Source: a virus
Virus record (IMG/VR): IMGVR_UViG_3300025000_000140
Span: 1-51,726 of that record
Reading direction: 5' to 3' (one strand)
Length of the DNA stretch: 51,726 nucleotides
This document shows, in pieces, positions 7,515 through 14,424 of this stretch (position 1 is its first letter; every line of letters starts with the position of its first letter). Both the position numbers and the translations under genes were made by a program. The notes under the pieces were generated by a model, which did not search any database, had not been told where the DNA came from, and saw only the letters and a list, made by a program, of their open reading frames with translations.

Positions 7515-7979
7515 ATGAAAAATAAAATAAAAATATTAGATAAAAGGCTGAGCATACAATCAAATTCTATGCCGGTAATTTGTAAATGTGGATGTAAGGT
7601 ATTTTATCACTTCAATTCTTATAGTCAATCCGATTGTTATAACTGTGAGAAATGCAATCAATCTTATTTAGTTTATAATCTTAAAATCAATCAAAAAAAG
7701 GAAGTACAAATGAAAACAAGAAATGCGACAAACTTGTTTACTAACAAAACCTCAATTAAAGTTTTGAGATTTTGGGCAATCTATGATGGTAACTCAATGA
7801 TGATCGACAATGACGGCAACCAATCTTACATCCAAGATTGGGAAAGCTTTGAAGGTTTTGGATTTGAATACCTATCTAACGGCGACTACAAAACGGATAG
7901 TGTGAGTAGGAATGACTTGAGCGAGTTAGAGTATGAGCAACTATTAGAGATCGCTAACCACACGGATGATAAAATATGA
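7515..7979 (+). CDS. Zinc-finger-containing small protein, start uncertain
   Basis: 154 aa from ATG at 7515. Six Cys residues (CKCGC and CYNCEKC) in the first half suggest a zinc-binding module. The second half is acidic and Trp/Tyr-rich. An internal ATG at 7710 has a much better ribosome site (AAAAAAGGAAG) and would give an 89-aa protein without the Cys module, so two products or a shorter gene are possible. The predicted promoter at 7470-7498 excludes any start upstream. Confidence 0.5.
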   Translation: MKNKIKILDKRLSIQSNSMPVICKCGCKVFYHFNSYSQSDCYNCEKCNQSYLVYNLKINQKKEVQMKTRNATNLFTNKTSIKVLRFWAIYDGNSMMIDNDGNQSYIQDWESFEGFGFEYLSNGDYKTDSVSRNDLSELEYEQLLEIANHTDDKI

Positions 7980-8063
7980 CTACTCAAAATCTAACTTTAA
8001 TCAAATAAAGAAATAAAAAACATGCCATAAAAGGCATATAAATTTTTTAACGAAAGGCATAAA

Positions 8064-8279
8064 ATGAAAGAAAATAAAACAATTTCTCAAGCGGACTTTG
8101 CCCGTATGGTGGGAAAGACTCCGCAGTATATTAGTCTTGTTGTTAATAGGCGCGTTCCGCCGGTAGATGTCAGAATGATCTCAAATGTTATGTTTGTTGA
8201 ATTAACACAAAAGACTTTGTCTTGGATAGATCATAAGATTGCTCAAAACATTGCTAAACAGAATAAAACAGTATTATAA
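8064..8279 (+). CDS. Cro/XRE-like helix-turn-helix protein
   Basis: 71 aa. ISQADFARMVGKTPQYISLVVNR near residues 7-29 matches a lambda-type HTH (recognition helix around TPQYISLVV). The rest is a short helical tail. Probably a small DNA-binding regulator of the early region. ATG at 8064 follows the leader motif at 8041-8050 and AAAGG. Confidence 0.6.
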   Translation: MKENKTISQADFARMVGKTPQYISLVVNRRVPPVDVRMISNVMFVELTQKTLSWIDHKIAQNIAKQNKTVL

Positions 8280-8304
8280 ATTTTTTAACAAAGGAGTTTT
8301 TGAA

Positions 8305-8544
8305 ATGAATAATCATCGCATCTTAGCCCGTAAATCACCGAAAGGGATTATTGTAGAGGATGGGGATCATAATAATTATTATCAGGGAGCTTGTTATGGT
8401 TGGCGGGTATTACTTGTTGATCGCTTAGATATACCAGATAACCAGGAGAGAGATGTTGAGAGACAAACCACAAACCGAAACGACATACCTTTTTCCCATC
8501 GTAAAAATGCCCGGATTTTAAGGAGAGGTTATATACAATCCTAA
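8305..8544 (+). CDS. Small unknown protein with KGIIVED segment
   Basis: 79 aa. ATG at 8305 has AAGGAG upstream and follows leader copy 8279-8288; the frame is open further upstream but only inside the previous gene. Its KGIIVEDGDHNNYY segment resembles RKGIIVEDRGHYIGV in the 21735-22052 product, suggesting a shared small beta domain. Function unknown. Confidence 0.55.
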   Translation: MNNHRILARKSPKGIIVEDGDHNNYYQGACYGWRVLLVDRLDIPDNQERDVERQTTNRNDIPFSHRKNARILRRGYIQS

Positions 8545-8557
8545 ATTATAATTTCAT

Positions 8558-8592
8558 ACCGGCTCGCGGGTTTAAACTATCCCGGTTCCGGT
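8558..8592 (+). other. GC-rich hairpin between small genes
   Basis: Arms ACCGG (8558-8562) and CCGGT (8588-8592) with inner CGGG (8567-8570) and CCCG (8581-8584) can form a stem in a GC-rich island within AT-rich DNA. There is no U-tract, so a standard terminator is unlikely. It may be an RNA processing or folding element. Confidence 0.4.
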
Positions 8593-8635
8593 GCAAGTTC
8601 TAAACATATTTTTAATCAATTTGAAAGGTTCTACA

Positions 8636-8944
8636 ATGGAAAAAACAATTCAAATAATTGGTAAGCGCTGGTTTGATAAGAAAAACGGTAATACTTATCA
8701 TTCAGTAGAAGTTTATGAAGATAATAAATTCATTGGTAAAAATCCCTTTGAATATGGTTATGATGAACAATATATTCAAAGTGCATTTAAAATACTACAG
8801 AATGCTGGTATATATCCTAAAACAAATAAGCGCTTATTAAGCGGATTGAATGAGGATTATTATAATTTTCAACAGGAGCGGAGAAGCAATAGAGACAAAT
8901 TTTTAATTACGGTTTCTGATGTTTCACGTAGGAAAGACTTATAA
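8636..8944 (+). CDS. Small unknown protein
   Basis: 102 aa from ATG at 8636, with GAAAGG upstream. The N-terminal part looks like a beta-hairpin plus an alternating Tyr/Glu pattern (GNTYHSVEVYEDNKFIGKNPF), a pattern seen in many small phage proteins. No named family assigned. Its stop codon touches the next leader motif (8944-8953). Confidence 0.55.
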   Translation: MEKTIQIIGKRWFDKKNGNTYHSVEVYEDNKFIGKNPFEYGYDEQYIQSAFKILQNAGIYPKTNKRLLSGLNEDYYNFQQERRSNRDKFLITVSDVSRRKDL

Positions 8945-8972
8945 ATTTTTTAATTAAAGAAAGGGCTTTAAA

Positions 8973-9236
8973 ATGGAAAACGAAAAACTGATAAAAGCGA
9001 AAAGGTTAATTGAGAAAGGCGCCAGAGCATGGGAAAGGGGCAATAATTCAGGCAGCAATGAAATATTAACACAACAGGAAGCAAAAAGCGAAAAACATTA
9101 TAATGATGCCGAAAAGCTCATTAAAGACGTTTACCCAAATATCGAAATTGATTATCCTGGTTTATATCCATCATTTAAAATAAATGGTGCTTGGTTTTAT
9201 ACTTTGGAATCGTTGGAATTTCACGTTAAAATCTAA
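8973..9236 (+). CDS. Small unknown helical protein
   Basis: 87 aa, highly charged, helical at the N-terminus and aromatic-rich at the C-terminus. ATG at 8973 with GAAAGGG upstream after leader 8944-8953. No motif recognised. A further 100 bp downstream (9240-9335) contains a GGAGGG site but no clear start codon. Confidence 0.5.
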   Translation: MENEKLIKAKRLIEKGARAWERGNNSGSNEILTQQEAKSEKHYNDAEKLIKDVYPNIEIDYPGLYPSFKINGAWFYTLESLEFHVKI

Positions 9237-9405
9237 GGAGGGAAGTAATAAGAAATTATATTGAAGAGAAAAGTTTAGAAAAATTGCCAGAAGTAAACCC
9301 GTAGTTTACTTGCAAGGAAATAAATAAACCCATATAATTTTTTAACTAACTAAGGAATAAAAAAATGAAACAAAATAGTTTTTTAATTAAATAGAAAGGT
9401 TAATT

Positions 9406-9525
9406 ATGAAATTTTCAGCGGTAAAAATAGATCAAACATCCTCCTGGAATGATGAGATACAGGAGAAAGCGGGTAAAATTTTCCAGGTTTGTGTTTTCAA
9501 TCCGGAGGAACAAACTTTAATTTAA
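9406..9525 (+). CDS. 39-aa unknown protein
   Basis: ATG at 9406 with AGAAAGG upstream and leader variant 9377-9386. Just before it, a 9-codon frame (9365-9394) follows another leader copy; the two leaders stand only 41 bp apart, so the tiny frame may be a relic or an upstream reading frame. The protein is Glu/Lys-rich with no motif. Confidence 0.4.
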   Translation: MKFSAVKIDQTSSWNDEIQEKAGKIFQVCVFNPEEQTLI

Positions 9526-9556
9526 GATTAACTAACATAACTAAAAACTAAAAAGA

Positions 9557-9606
9557 CCGGCAGTATAATGAGTGTTAGGTTAAAGCACTTGTTATACGGA
9601 AACCGG
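9557..9606 (+). other. Long hairpin before 9621 gene
   Basis: Stem GTATAATGAGTG (9563-9574) pairs with CACTTGTTATAC (9586-9597) over 12 positions, two as G-U. Outer CCGG blocks at 9557-9560 and 9603-9606 extend it. Its right arm resembles the right arms of the attC-like elements at 28.6 and 29.4 kb (CTTGTTATAC, CACTTGTTAGGC), but the loop is only 11 nt. It may be a 5' leader hairpin or a degenerate attC-like site. Confidence 0.5.
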
Positions 9607-9620
9607 CGGGAGATGAGAAA

Positions 9621-9866
9621 ATGAACTATAAAATTTATGAGTTAGTGGGGAAAAGTAAGACAATACCAGATGGCTATAATATGAGAACTATTGAAACATA
9701 TAAATTGGAAGAGATAAGAGAATGGGATATGGAAAACGATTATGATAGCATTGATGCCGCTTATGCTGATATAGTAAAAAAGAAAGATGATTTAAAAATC
9801 AAAACATTAACAATTTTGCCCATTATAAATATCAATTGGGATGGCGAAATAAGTTATAAAAAATAA
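9621..9866 (+). CDS. Small unknown protein
   Basis: 81 aa, starting 15 bp after a long hairpin with GGGAGATGAGAAA as ribosome site. Charged N-terminus, Ile/Lys-rich C-terminus. No family recognised. It is followed at 9867-9899 by another inverted repeat (ACTCCC...GGGAGT), possibly a terminator without a clear U-tract. Confidence 0.5.
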   Translation: MNYKIYELVGKSKTIPDGYNMRTIETYKLEEIREWDMENDYDSIDAAYADIVKKKDDLKIKTLTILPIININWDGEISYKK

Positions 9867-9955
9867 ACTCCCTTTGATGCTGCAAACATCGCCGGGAGTG
9901 AAAGGGCTTCAATTAAGAAGCTCGTAAATATAAATAAATAAAATGAAAGGGTTCA

Positions 9956-10213
9956 ATGATGGAAGAAAAAACCTTGCTACAGGTTAAGAATTGGCGGTTA
10001 ACTGTCCGGCACGATTTTTCAACTAAGAAAAGTTTTCTCTTTGTTGAAAATACAAAAACAGGGTTTTGTGATTTTCCGGTTTTATTAGATGATAAAGTTG
10101 TTTATGATAAGCCCGAAAGAATCCCCCATTATTTTTTAATTAAAATCAATTCTCATTTCAGTTCACACTTTGCTTTTTACAGAATGATAAATAAAGTTGC
10201 AGGTGCACAGTGA
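9956..10213 (+). CDS. Small unknown protein
   Basis: 85 aa; either of two adjacent ATGs (9956, 9959) may be used after AAAGGG. Beta-rich, many Phe and His residues. Its TGA stop overlaps the GTG start of the next 29-codon gene. No family recognised. Confidence 0.5.
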   Translation: MMEEKTLLQVKNWRLTVRHDFSTKKSFLFVENTKTGFCDFPVLLDDKVVYDKPERIPHYFLIKINSHFSSHFAFYRMINKVAGAQ

Positions 10214-10299
10214 AACAAGATAACATTATAAACATCATATTTTATTCAAACATAGTTATTGTATCAGCATTATTATTATTAACAATTTTTAACAGGTGA
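10210..10299 (+). CDS. 29-aa membrane peptide
   Basis: GTG start overlaps the preceding TGA (GTGA). Residues 7-27 are a hydrophobic span rich in Ile, Leu and Val. It may be a small inner-membrane peptide. Evidence is overlap, hydrophobicity and the tight spacing to the 10304 gene (4 bp). Confidence 0.4.
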   Translation: MKQDNIINIIFYSNIVIVSALLLLTIFNR

Positions 10300-10303
10300 G
10301 GAA

Positions 10304-10489
10304 ATGAAAAAAACAAAGTATCTAAAATCCATTATTATTCAAGTTTGGGTTCCTGAAGAAGAAGAAGATGCCTTAGAGCTTATTGAAAACGATTTATCGT
10401 TCACCAATGAAGTTTGGAAGAAGATAAAAGATATTGAATATTCCGAAGGGGTAACCTTAGTAAGAGACACTACCAAAACACAAAGTTAA
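10304..10489 (+). CDS. Small acidic unknown protein
   Basis: 61 aa. ATG at 10304 with GGTGAGG upstream and a shortened leader motif (ATTTTTAA) nearby. Acidic central stretch EEEEDALELIEND. No recognised family; size and acidity would fit an inhibitor or DNA-mimic role but nothing proves that. Confidence 0.5.
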   Translation: MKKTKYLKSIIIQVWVPEEEEDALELIENDLSFTNEVWKKIKDIEYSEGVTLVRDTTKTQS

Positions 10490-10562
10490 GTTCTTTATTT
10501 AGGGCATAGGGATTTTTTAATTACTGGTAACTAAATTTTTTAACTAAACTAACGGAGTAAAA

Positions 10563-10688
10563 ATGAAAAGAAATATTCTTGTACGTCTAAACTCTCTGCA
10601 ACAAGTGCGGGGTAATTTTAGAATCAAACTACAAATTTTATTTTCTAAGGAATGCTACTATGAATTTTTACAGCATTTCCAATTGTAG
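10563..10688 (+). CDS. 41-aa unknown protein
   Basis: ATG at 10563 with ACGGAG upstream, after two leader copies (10511-10520 and 10534-10543). Basic and aromatic-rich, with no motif. Two leaders before one gene suggest a deletion or loss of an intervening gene. Confidence 0.4.
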   Translation: MKRNILVRLNSLQQVRGNFRIKLQILFSKECYYEFLQHFQL

Positions 10689-10736
10689 GAAAAAATAGAT
10701 TTTTTTAGGGTTATAATTTTTTAATAGGAGGTAAAA

Positions 10737-11027
10737 TTGAGACACAAAAAAATAATTAAACGTTCAGACGGTTCACAGGTAAAAATCGACGTTAGATTTT
10801 GGGCTGATTCATCGAGAGATGAATTTAACTACAGAATAAATGTTTCAACTTGTGCACCTAAAAAGCGGACTTGGAAATATTTAGGATTTGATGATAATTA
10901 TGAATATAGGCAATTAGATTTACAAGAAAGAATAAAGTTTGTTGAATCTAAGCAGCTTGAAATCGTTTCTTCTAAAGAAGTTCTTCAGGCAAAACTTGAA
11001 CTTTGGGAAAAGATTAAGCCCGTATAG
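10737..11027 (+). CDS. Small unknown protein
   Basis: 96 aa. TTG start at 10737 is chosen because AGGAGG lies 5 bp upstream and leader copy 10715-10724 precedes it. N-terminal beta-rich part (QVKIDVRFWADSS) followed by a charged helical C-terminus. No family recognised. Confidence 0.55.
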   Translation: MRHKKIIKRSDGSQVKIDVRFWADSSRDEFNYRINVSTCAPKKRTWKYLGFDDNYEYRQLDLQERIKFVESKQLEIVSSKEVLQAKLELWEKIKPV

Positions 11028-11158
11028 ATTTTTTAATCATCTTCCCGATGCCGGGAGAATGATAAATTTAGCTGATTTAACATTTTGTTGAAGTCAACGA
11101 AATGACAAATAAAGTAAAAAACAGGTGTGTAATTTTTTAACTAATCGGAGAAAAGGAA

Positions 11159-11230
11159 ATGATAGAAATATTAATAGTGCTCATCATTATTGCAGTTCTT
11201 ATTGCTAAATCAAATAAGAAAAGCAAATAA
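11159..11230 (+). CDS. 23-aa membrane peptide
   Basis: ATG at 11159 with AAAAGG upstream and leader copy 11131-11140. Residues 1-16 are hydrophobic, followed by a Lys/Ser tail. A tiny membrane peptide; supported by the leader and ribosome site rather than homology. Confidence 0.4.
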   Translation: MIEILIVLIIIAVLIAKSNKKSK

Positions 11231-11289
11231 ACATAGGGGCTTTAATATGCCCCTTATGAATTTTTTAACCGTATAGGAGAAAATGTCTT

Positions 11290-11514
11290 ATGAATCATTT
11301 AAGAAGAAGATTAATTGTTTGGTATTATAAAAATAAAGAACCATACAAAAGCAGAAGAGAAGAACGCAAACTGCTTAAATTTTTAAGAAACTTTCAATAT
11401 GGTCTTATGGCGATAGGAAACAATATTGAGCCTATGATAAAGGCTTTTAATGATGCAAAAGTGGCGATAGGAAATGTTGGAAAAGCATTTGAGAAACAAT
11501 CGGAAAACAATTAA
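11290..11514 (+). CDS. Small basic protein with a tape-measure-like motif
   Basis: 74 aa. N-terminus very basic (HLRRRL, SRREERK). Residues 37-49 read YGLMAIGNNIEPM, close to FGVLAIGNNLNPM in the tape measure protein at 43310-45844. No known family. It follows leader copy 11259-11268 and AGGAGAAA; a 15-codon frame starting at ATG 11283 competes for the same ribosome site. Confidence 0.5.
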   Translation: MNHLRRRLIVWYYKNKEPYKSRREERKLLKFLRNFQYGLMAIGNNIEPMIKAFNDAKVAIGNVGKAFEKQSENN

Positions 11515-11532
11515 ACCCGTATAGATTTTTTA

Positions 11533-11557
11533 ACTTGCACGTTACTTGCGTGCAAGT
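11533..11557. other. attP: Candidate attP core (9-bp inverted repeat, 7-bp spacer)
   Basis: ACTTGCACG - TTACTTG - CGTGCAAGT: perfect 9-bp inverted repeat around a 7-bp spacer. This is the form of a tyrosine-recombinase core site (two integrase-binding half-sites around a crossover region). It lies 220 bp upstream of the integrase gene, flanked on the integrase side by ACGCAAGT repeats that could be arm sites. Function is inferred from structure and position. Confidence 0.5.
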
Positions 11558-11711
11558 ATTAAACGCTTGTTATAAAAGGATTTGTGTTATATTAAATCCT
11601 TCCGGGCGTATTACCATTAAGTTAAAATATCTTCAAAAAATGAGTTTTTAAGCCCTTTCTGTAAATTTAAGTTTAATGTAGTTATTGATTTTTTAATATG
11701 TTTTAATTATT

Positions 11712-11786
11712 TTACTTGCGTATTCCTTGCGCGGTATTTCACGCAAGTAAAAAAAAGAAAGGACGCAAGTAATATGGCGCAAGTAA
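11712..11786 (+). repeat. ACGCAAGTAA repeats upstream of and inside integrase start
   Basis: TTACTTGCGT (11712-11721, inverted), ACGCAAGTAA (11741-11750), ACGCAAGTAA (11763-11772) and GCGCAAGTAA (11777-11786, inside the integrase coding start). Spacing between the direct copies is 22 and 14 bp. Likely integrase or excisionase arm sites; binding there would also block integrase expression (autoregulation). The segment 11715-11732 is an exact inverted copy of 6231-6248. Confidence 0.7.
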
Positions 11787-12835
11787 TCATCTACAAACAG
11801 GCACGTAAGAAGTTTCAAACGATCTATCTCATCATTAATAATAACGGTATTGAACGCTGGGAAAATACCGGATTAAAGTTATACGGCACTGGAAATGATA
11901 AGAACACAATCAAACAAGCTGAGGTTCTGCGGGCTAAAAGAATGATTGAAATTGTTGAAGGGAAATATGATGTTGTTCCGGTGAATTATGATATGTCATT
12001 TGTTGGGTATTATAAAAAGTTAATTGATTCAGTGCCGGAGTATGAACGCCGGTTAGCTTTGTATCAGCACTTACTTGATTTTAGTCCTAATCTAAAATTC
12101 AAAGATGTAAATGAAACCTGGTGGATGAACTTCAAAAAGTATCTTCAAACTAAAAAAAGACCTTACCAACAGAACACAATTCATCTTGCTTTGGTATTTT
12201 TGAAACATTCACTGAAAAGAGCAGTGAGAGAAAATATCATAAATAAAAATCCCTTGCAATTTATAATAGAAAAGAAAACTGAATCAACAGCAGAGTATCT
12301 TACCTTAGAAGAATTACAGTTACTTGAAAAAACTCCGTGTGAAAATGAGAACATAAAAAAGTTCTTCCTATTTGGCTGCTTGCACGGACAGCGAAGGGGC
12401 GATCAGCAAAGAATGACTAAGAAAAATATAGTTGAGGGACATTTAGTATTCTATACTGAAAAAAGTAAATTCAGGAAACTTGCAAAAGTTCCCTTGCATC
12501 CTTCTGCTTACGAATACCTACCGGATTTTTTTAATTTAAAAGATGATGACCTTTTATTTAACCTTCCTTCATGGAGCAGCATTTATCCAAGACTGAAATC
12601 ATGGGTGTGGAACGCTGGCATTCACAAAAAGGTTACGCCTCATACAAGCAGGCATACATACGCTACCTTGCTCCTCACTTACGGTGGTTCACTGGAACAA
12701 GTTAAAGAGTTGTTGCAGCATAGTGATTTTAAGATGACACAAATCTATGCAAAGATGATTGACAAGAAAAAAATAGAAGCGGTCAATAACATTCCTGCTA
12801 TCAGACCGCCGTTGAGGTTAGTTGAAAATCTCTAA
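11774..12835 (+). CDS. int: Tyrosine integrase
   Basis: 353 aa, full length for a phage tyrosine recombinase. The N-terminal SAM-like core-binding domain covers about residues 65-165. The catalytic domain has Arg207 (HGQRRGD), His290-x-x-Arg293 (PHTSRHTYA), His316 (LQHSDF) and Tyr325 (QIYAKM). It inserts and excises the phage genome at attP/attB. No extra helix patch typical of integron integrases is visible, so it is not an IntI. Start ATG overlaps a repeat that may be its own binding site. The 3' end overlaps the convergent 12832 gene. Confidence 0.93.
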   Translation: MAQVIIYKQARKKFQTIYLIINNNGIERWENTGLKLYGTGNDKNTIKQAEVLRAKRMIEIVEGKYDVVPVNYDMSFVGYYKKLIDSVPEYERRLALYQHLLDFSPNLKFKDVNETWWMNFKKYLQTKKRPYQQNTIHLALVFLKHSLKRAVRENIINKNPLQFIIEKKTESTAEYLTLEELQLLEKTPCENENIKKFFLFGCLHGQRRGDQQRMTKKNIVEGHLVFYTEKSKFRKLAKVPLHPSAYEYLPDFFNLKDDDLLFNLPSWSSIYPRLKSWVWNAGIHKKVTPHTSRHTYATLLLTYGGSLEQVKELLQHSDFKMTQIYAKMIDKKKIEAVNNIPAIRPPLRLVENL

Positions 12836-13182
12836 CTACCGAAATACAGACTAAGGGTCAATCCTACAGTATGGAGCGACCCTGATATTTTATCCGAATA
12901 AAAAACACTTGTCTTTGAATTAAACTCCGAATCAGTCTGCCTGTAATTGTAAAAACATTTAAATGAAAAACCCTTGCTAATAGGCGCTGCTATAACAACA
13001 GCCAAAGCTACGTTTGTGGGATAAGCAATATCGGCTACGCTTTTATTATCAATCATATATTCAGCGTTACCCATATCAATTATAGGTGATATGTGAAGTG
13101 AAAATCCTCCGATATATCCATCGGGATTCATTTGAGCGATTGTAGTAACGGAAAAGAATAGAACTATTAATATAGCTTTCAT
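12832..13182 (-). CDS. Secreted, outer-membrane-type protein (lysogenic conversion candidate)
   Basis: 116 aa. ATG at 13182 has AAAGGAG upstream. Residues 1-17 are a signal peptide ending TTIAQ. The mature part alternates hydrophobic residues and ends HTVGLTLSLYFGS, like a beta-barrel strand. It lies between integrase and repressor, where prophage-expressed conversion genes often sit, and is transcribed in the same direction as the repressor. A role in blocking superinfection at the cell surface is plausible but unproven. Confidence 0.6.
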   Translation of the reverse strand: MKAILIVLFFSVTTIAQMNPDGYIGGFSLHISPIIDMGNAEYMIDNKSVADIAYPTNVALAVVIAAPISKGFSFKCFYNYRQTDSEFNSKTSVFYSDKISGSLHTVGLTLSLYFGS

Positions 13183-13263
13183 TTTGCTCCTTTGCAAGTG
13201 TTATTTTTTACGAAATACCTGATACCCATCACACCGAAATTTTACTAAATTGATATTGGGAAG

Positions 13264-13686
13264 CTATGTTCTTGTTATTCCAAGTTGTTTTTTTAAATCG
13301 GCGTTTTGATTTTCAAGCATTATAATTTTTTGCTTTAAATGCATGTTCTCACCAACCACCGCATTAAATGTTTCCTGCAATGAATTAACAGCCTTTTCCG
13401 TAGTTTGAGTAATCTGGCTATTGTCTGCTCTTTTAATCTTCAATATTTCTATTGATGGTTTAGAGATATTACCGAGCTGTATTCCCCAACTGTTTCTTGA
13501 CAATGCTTCCTCTATTTTTGGTCTTGATCTTGAAATAGTCTTTCGGTTTTTATCTGAAACCCAATTACTTAAAGTTGTTGCAGAAACGCCTAACTTTTTT
13601 GCTAATTCACCCTTATTCTTGGACTTGCTTTCACGCATTAAAATATTAACAAATTCTTCAGGCGTTACCCTCTCTTTCTCTTCCAT
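13264..13686 (-). CDS. Repressor-like HTH protein with C-terminal coiled coil
   Basis: 140 aa. XRE-type helix-turn-helix at about residues 24-50 (KGELAKKLGVSATTLSNWVSD). From about residue 90 a leucine-zipper-like coiled coil follows, likely for dimerisation. There is no peptidase domain, so it is not cleaved like lambda CI. It is divergent from the 13812 gene across a repeat-rich operator region, the arrangement of a lysogeny switch. The call as main repressor is by position. Confidence 0.75.
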   Translation of the reverse strand: MEEKERVTPEEFVNILMRESKSKNKGELAKKLGVSATTLSNWVSDKNRKTISRSRPKIEEALSRNSWGIQLGNISKPSIEILKIKRADNSQITQTTEKAVNSLQETFNAVVGENMHLKQKIIMLENQNADLKKQLGITRT

Positions 13687-13699
13687 TTTGTTTTTTACC

Positions 13700-13790
13700 C
13701 ATTAAAGTTAAATATAGTTTGATATAGTTAGAAAAATCACTTGACAAGTTAGAATAAGTTTATTAACTTAGAATAAGTTAAATATGTTTT
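13700..13790. promoter_or_regulatory. Lysogeny switch: operators and rightward promoter
   Basis: Divergent gap between repressor and excisionase-like gene. Two TTAGAATAAGTT copies (13749-13760 and 13769-13780) stand 20 bp apart and related GTTAAATATAGTTTG/ATATAGTTAG sequences lie on the repressor side. TTGACA (13741-13746), 17 bp, TAACTT (13764-13769) forms the rightward promoter, so a protein on the repeats would cover it. Same promoter pattern as 7470-7498. Confidence 0.6.
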
Positions 13791-13811
13791 CTATCACAAT
13801 CGGAATATCCT

Positions 13812-14027
13812 ATGAAATTCATCACAGACGCAGTACGAACCGAACTACAGAAAAAATACTCAGACAGCATAGAAGAACCTTTAGGATACGATGAGGCAGC
13901 CCAATTTTTAGGATTAAAGAAATCAAGCCTTTACACCCTAAGAGAAAAATACCCTCACCACAAAGTTGGCAAAAGGGTTTACTTTTATAAGTCCGAGCTA
14001 AATGACTTCATAAGAAAAATAAATTAA
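13812..14027 (+). CDS. Excisionase-like / AlpA-type HTH protein
   Basis: 71 aa. The stretch YDEAAQFLGLKKSSLYTLREKYPHHKVGKRVYF... followed by ELNDFI matches the helix-turn-helix 'HTH_17' excisionase pattern (helix, KSSLY turn, wing KVGKRVYF). First gene of the rightward early operon. It may act as excisionase or early regulator. Confidence 0.7.
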   Translation: MKFITDAVRTELQKKYSDSIEEPLGYDEAAQFLGLKKSSLYTLREKYPHHKVGKRVYFYKSELNDFIRKIN

Positions 14028-14088
14028 ATAAAGTTTAAAAACAAATAATTCCGACCAACATACTTTATTAACCGATAAGAGGTATAAA

Positions 14089-14424
14089 ATGAATATATCA
14101 CTTGCAAACCGTTCCGAATCTTACCACTCCACGGAATACAATCATTTCAATCAGGACAAAAAAATTCTCAAATATATTGATGCACACCAGTGTGAACTAT
14201 CGGGTGTTACTGCACATGATCTTGAGATTGTATTTACTGAAATGCCTTTAACATCAATCAGAAGGTCTTTGACAAACCTATCCAGAAGGGATAAGTTTTT
14301 ACAAGCAGTTGGTAAAAGGCGTTACCCAAATCAGCCGTCAACAGTTTATTACACCACACCGCAGGGTGAAAATGAAATCAATTCACTTTTCTTTAATCAA
14401 AGGAGTAAAAAAAATGGCTATTGA
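14089..14424 (+). CDS. Winged-helix-like DNA-binding protein
   Basis: 111 aa. Residues about 25-95 contain a pattern like a winged helix (KILKYIDAH..., VTAHDLEIVF, TSIRRSLTNLSRR, then a YYTTPQGENEI wing). Likely a regulator of early genes. The 3' end overlaps the start of the 14414 gene by 11 nt. Confidence 0.5.
   Translation: MNISLANRSESYHSTEYNHFNQDKKILKYIDAHQCELSGVTAHDLEIVFTEMPLTSIRRSLTNLSRRDKFLQAVGKRRYPNQPSTVYYTTPQGENEINSLFFNQRSKKNGY

Larger units (their letters stand above)
8041..11696 (+). repeat. Dispersed leader motif [A/G]ATTTTTTAA (11 exact copies plus variants)
   Basis: Exact copies start at 8041, 8279, 8944, 9336, 10511, 10534, 10715, 11027, 11131, 11259, 11524 and 11687. Variants are AGTTTTTTAA at 9377 and shorter forms near 8607 and 10284. 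Most are followed at 20-30 bp by a small gene with an AAAGG/AGGAG ribosome site. Several overlap or touch the previous stop codon. Upstream bases are often TATA, downstream often CTAA. I saw no such series elsewhere in the window. They may act in translation initiation, transcription, or exchange of gene modules. Confidence 0.85.

Noticed and set aside
9365-9394. 9-codon frame after a leader motif
   Set aside because: Too short to support as a gene; kept only as part of the leader-repeat observation.
11774-12835. Integrase as the missing integron integrase for the attC-like array
   Set aside because: It has the ordinary phage-type catalytic motifs and no extra helix patch characteristic of IntI; also it lies 15 kb away with its own att-like core.
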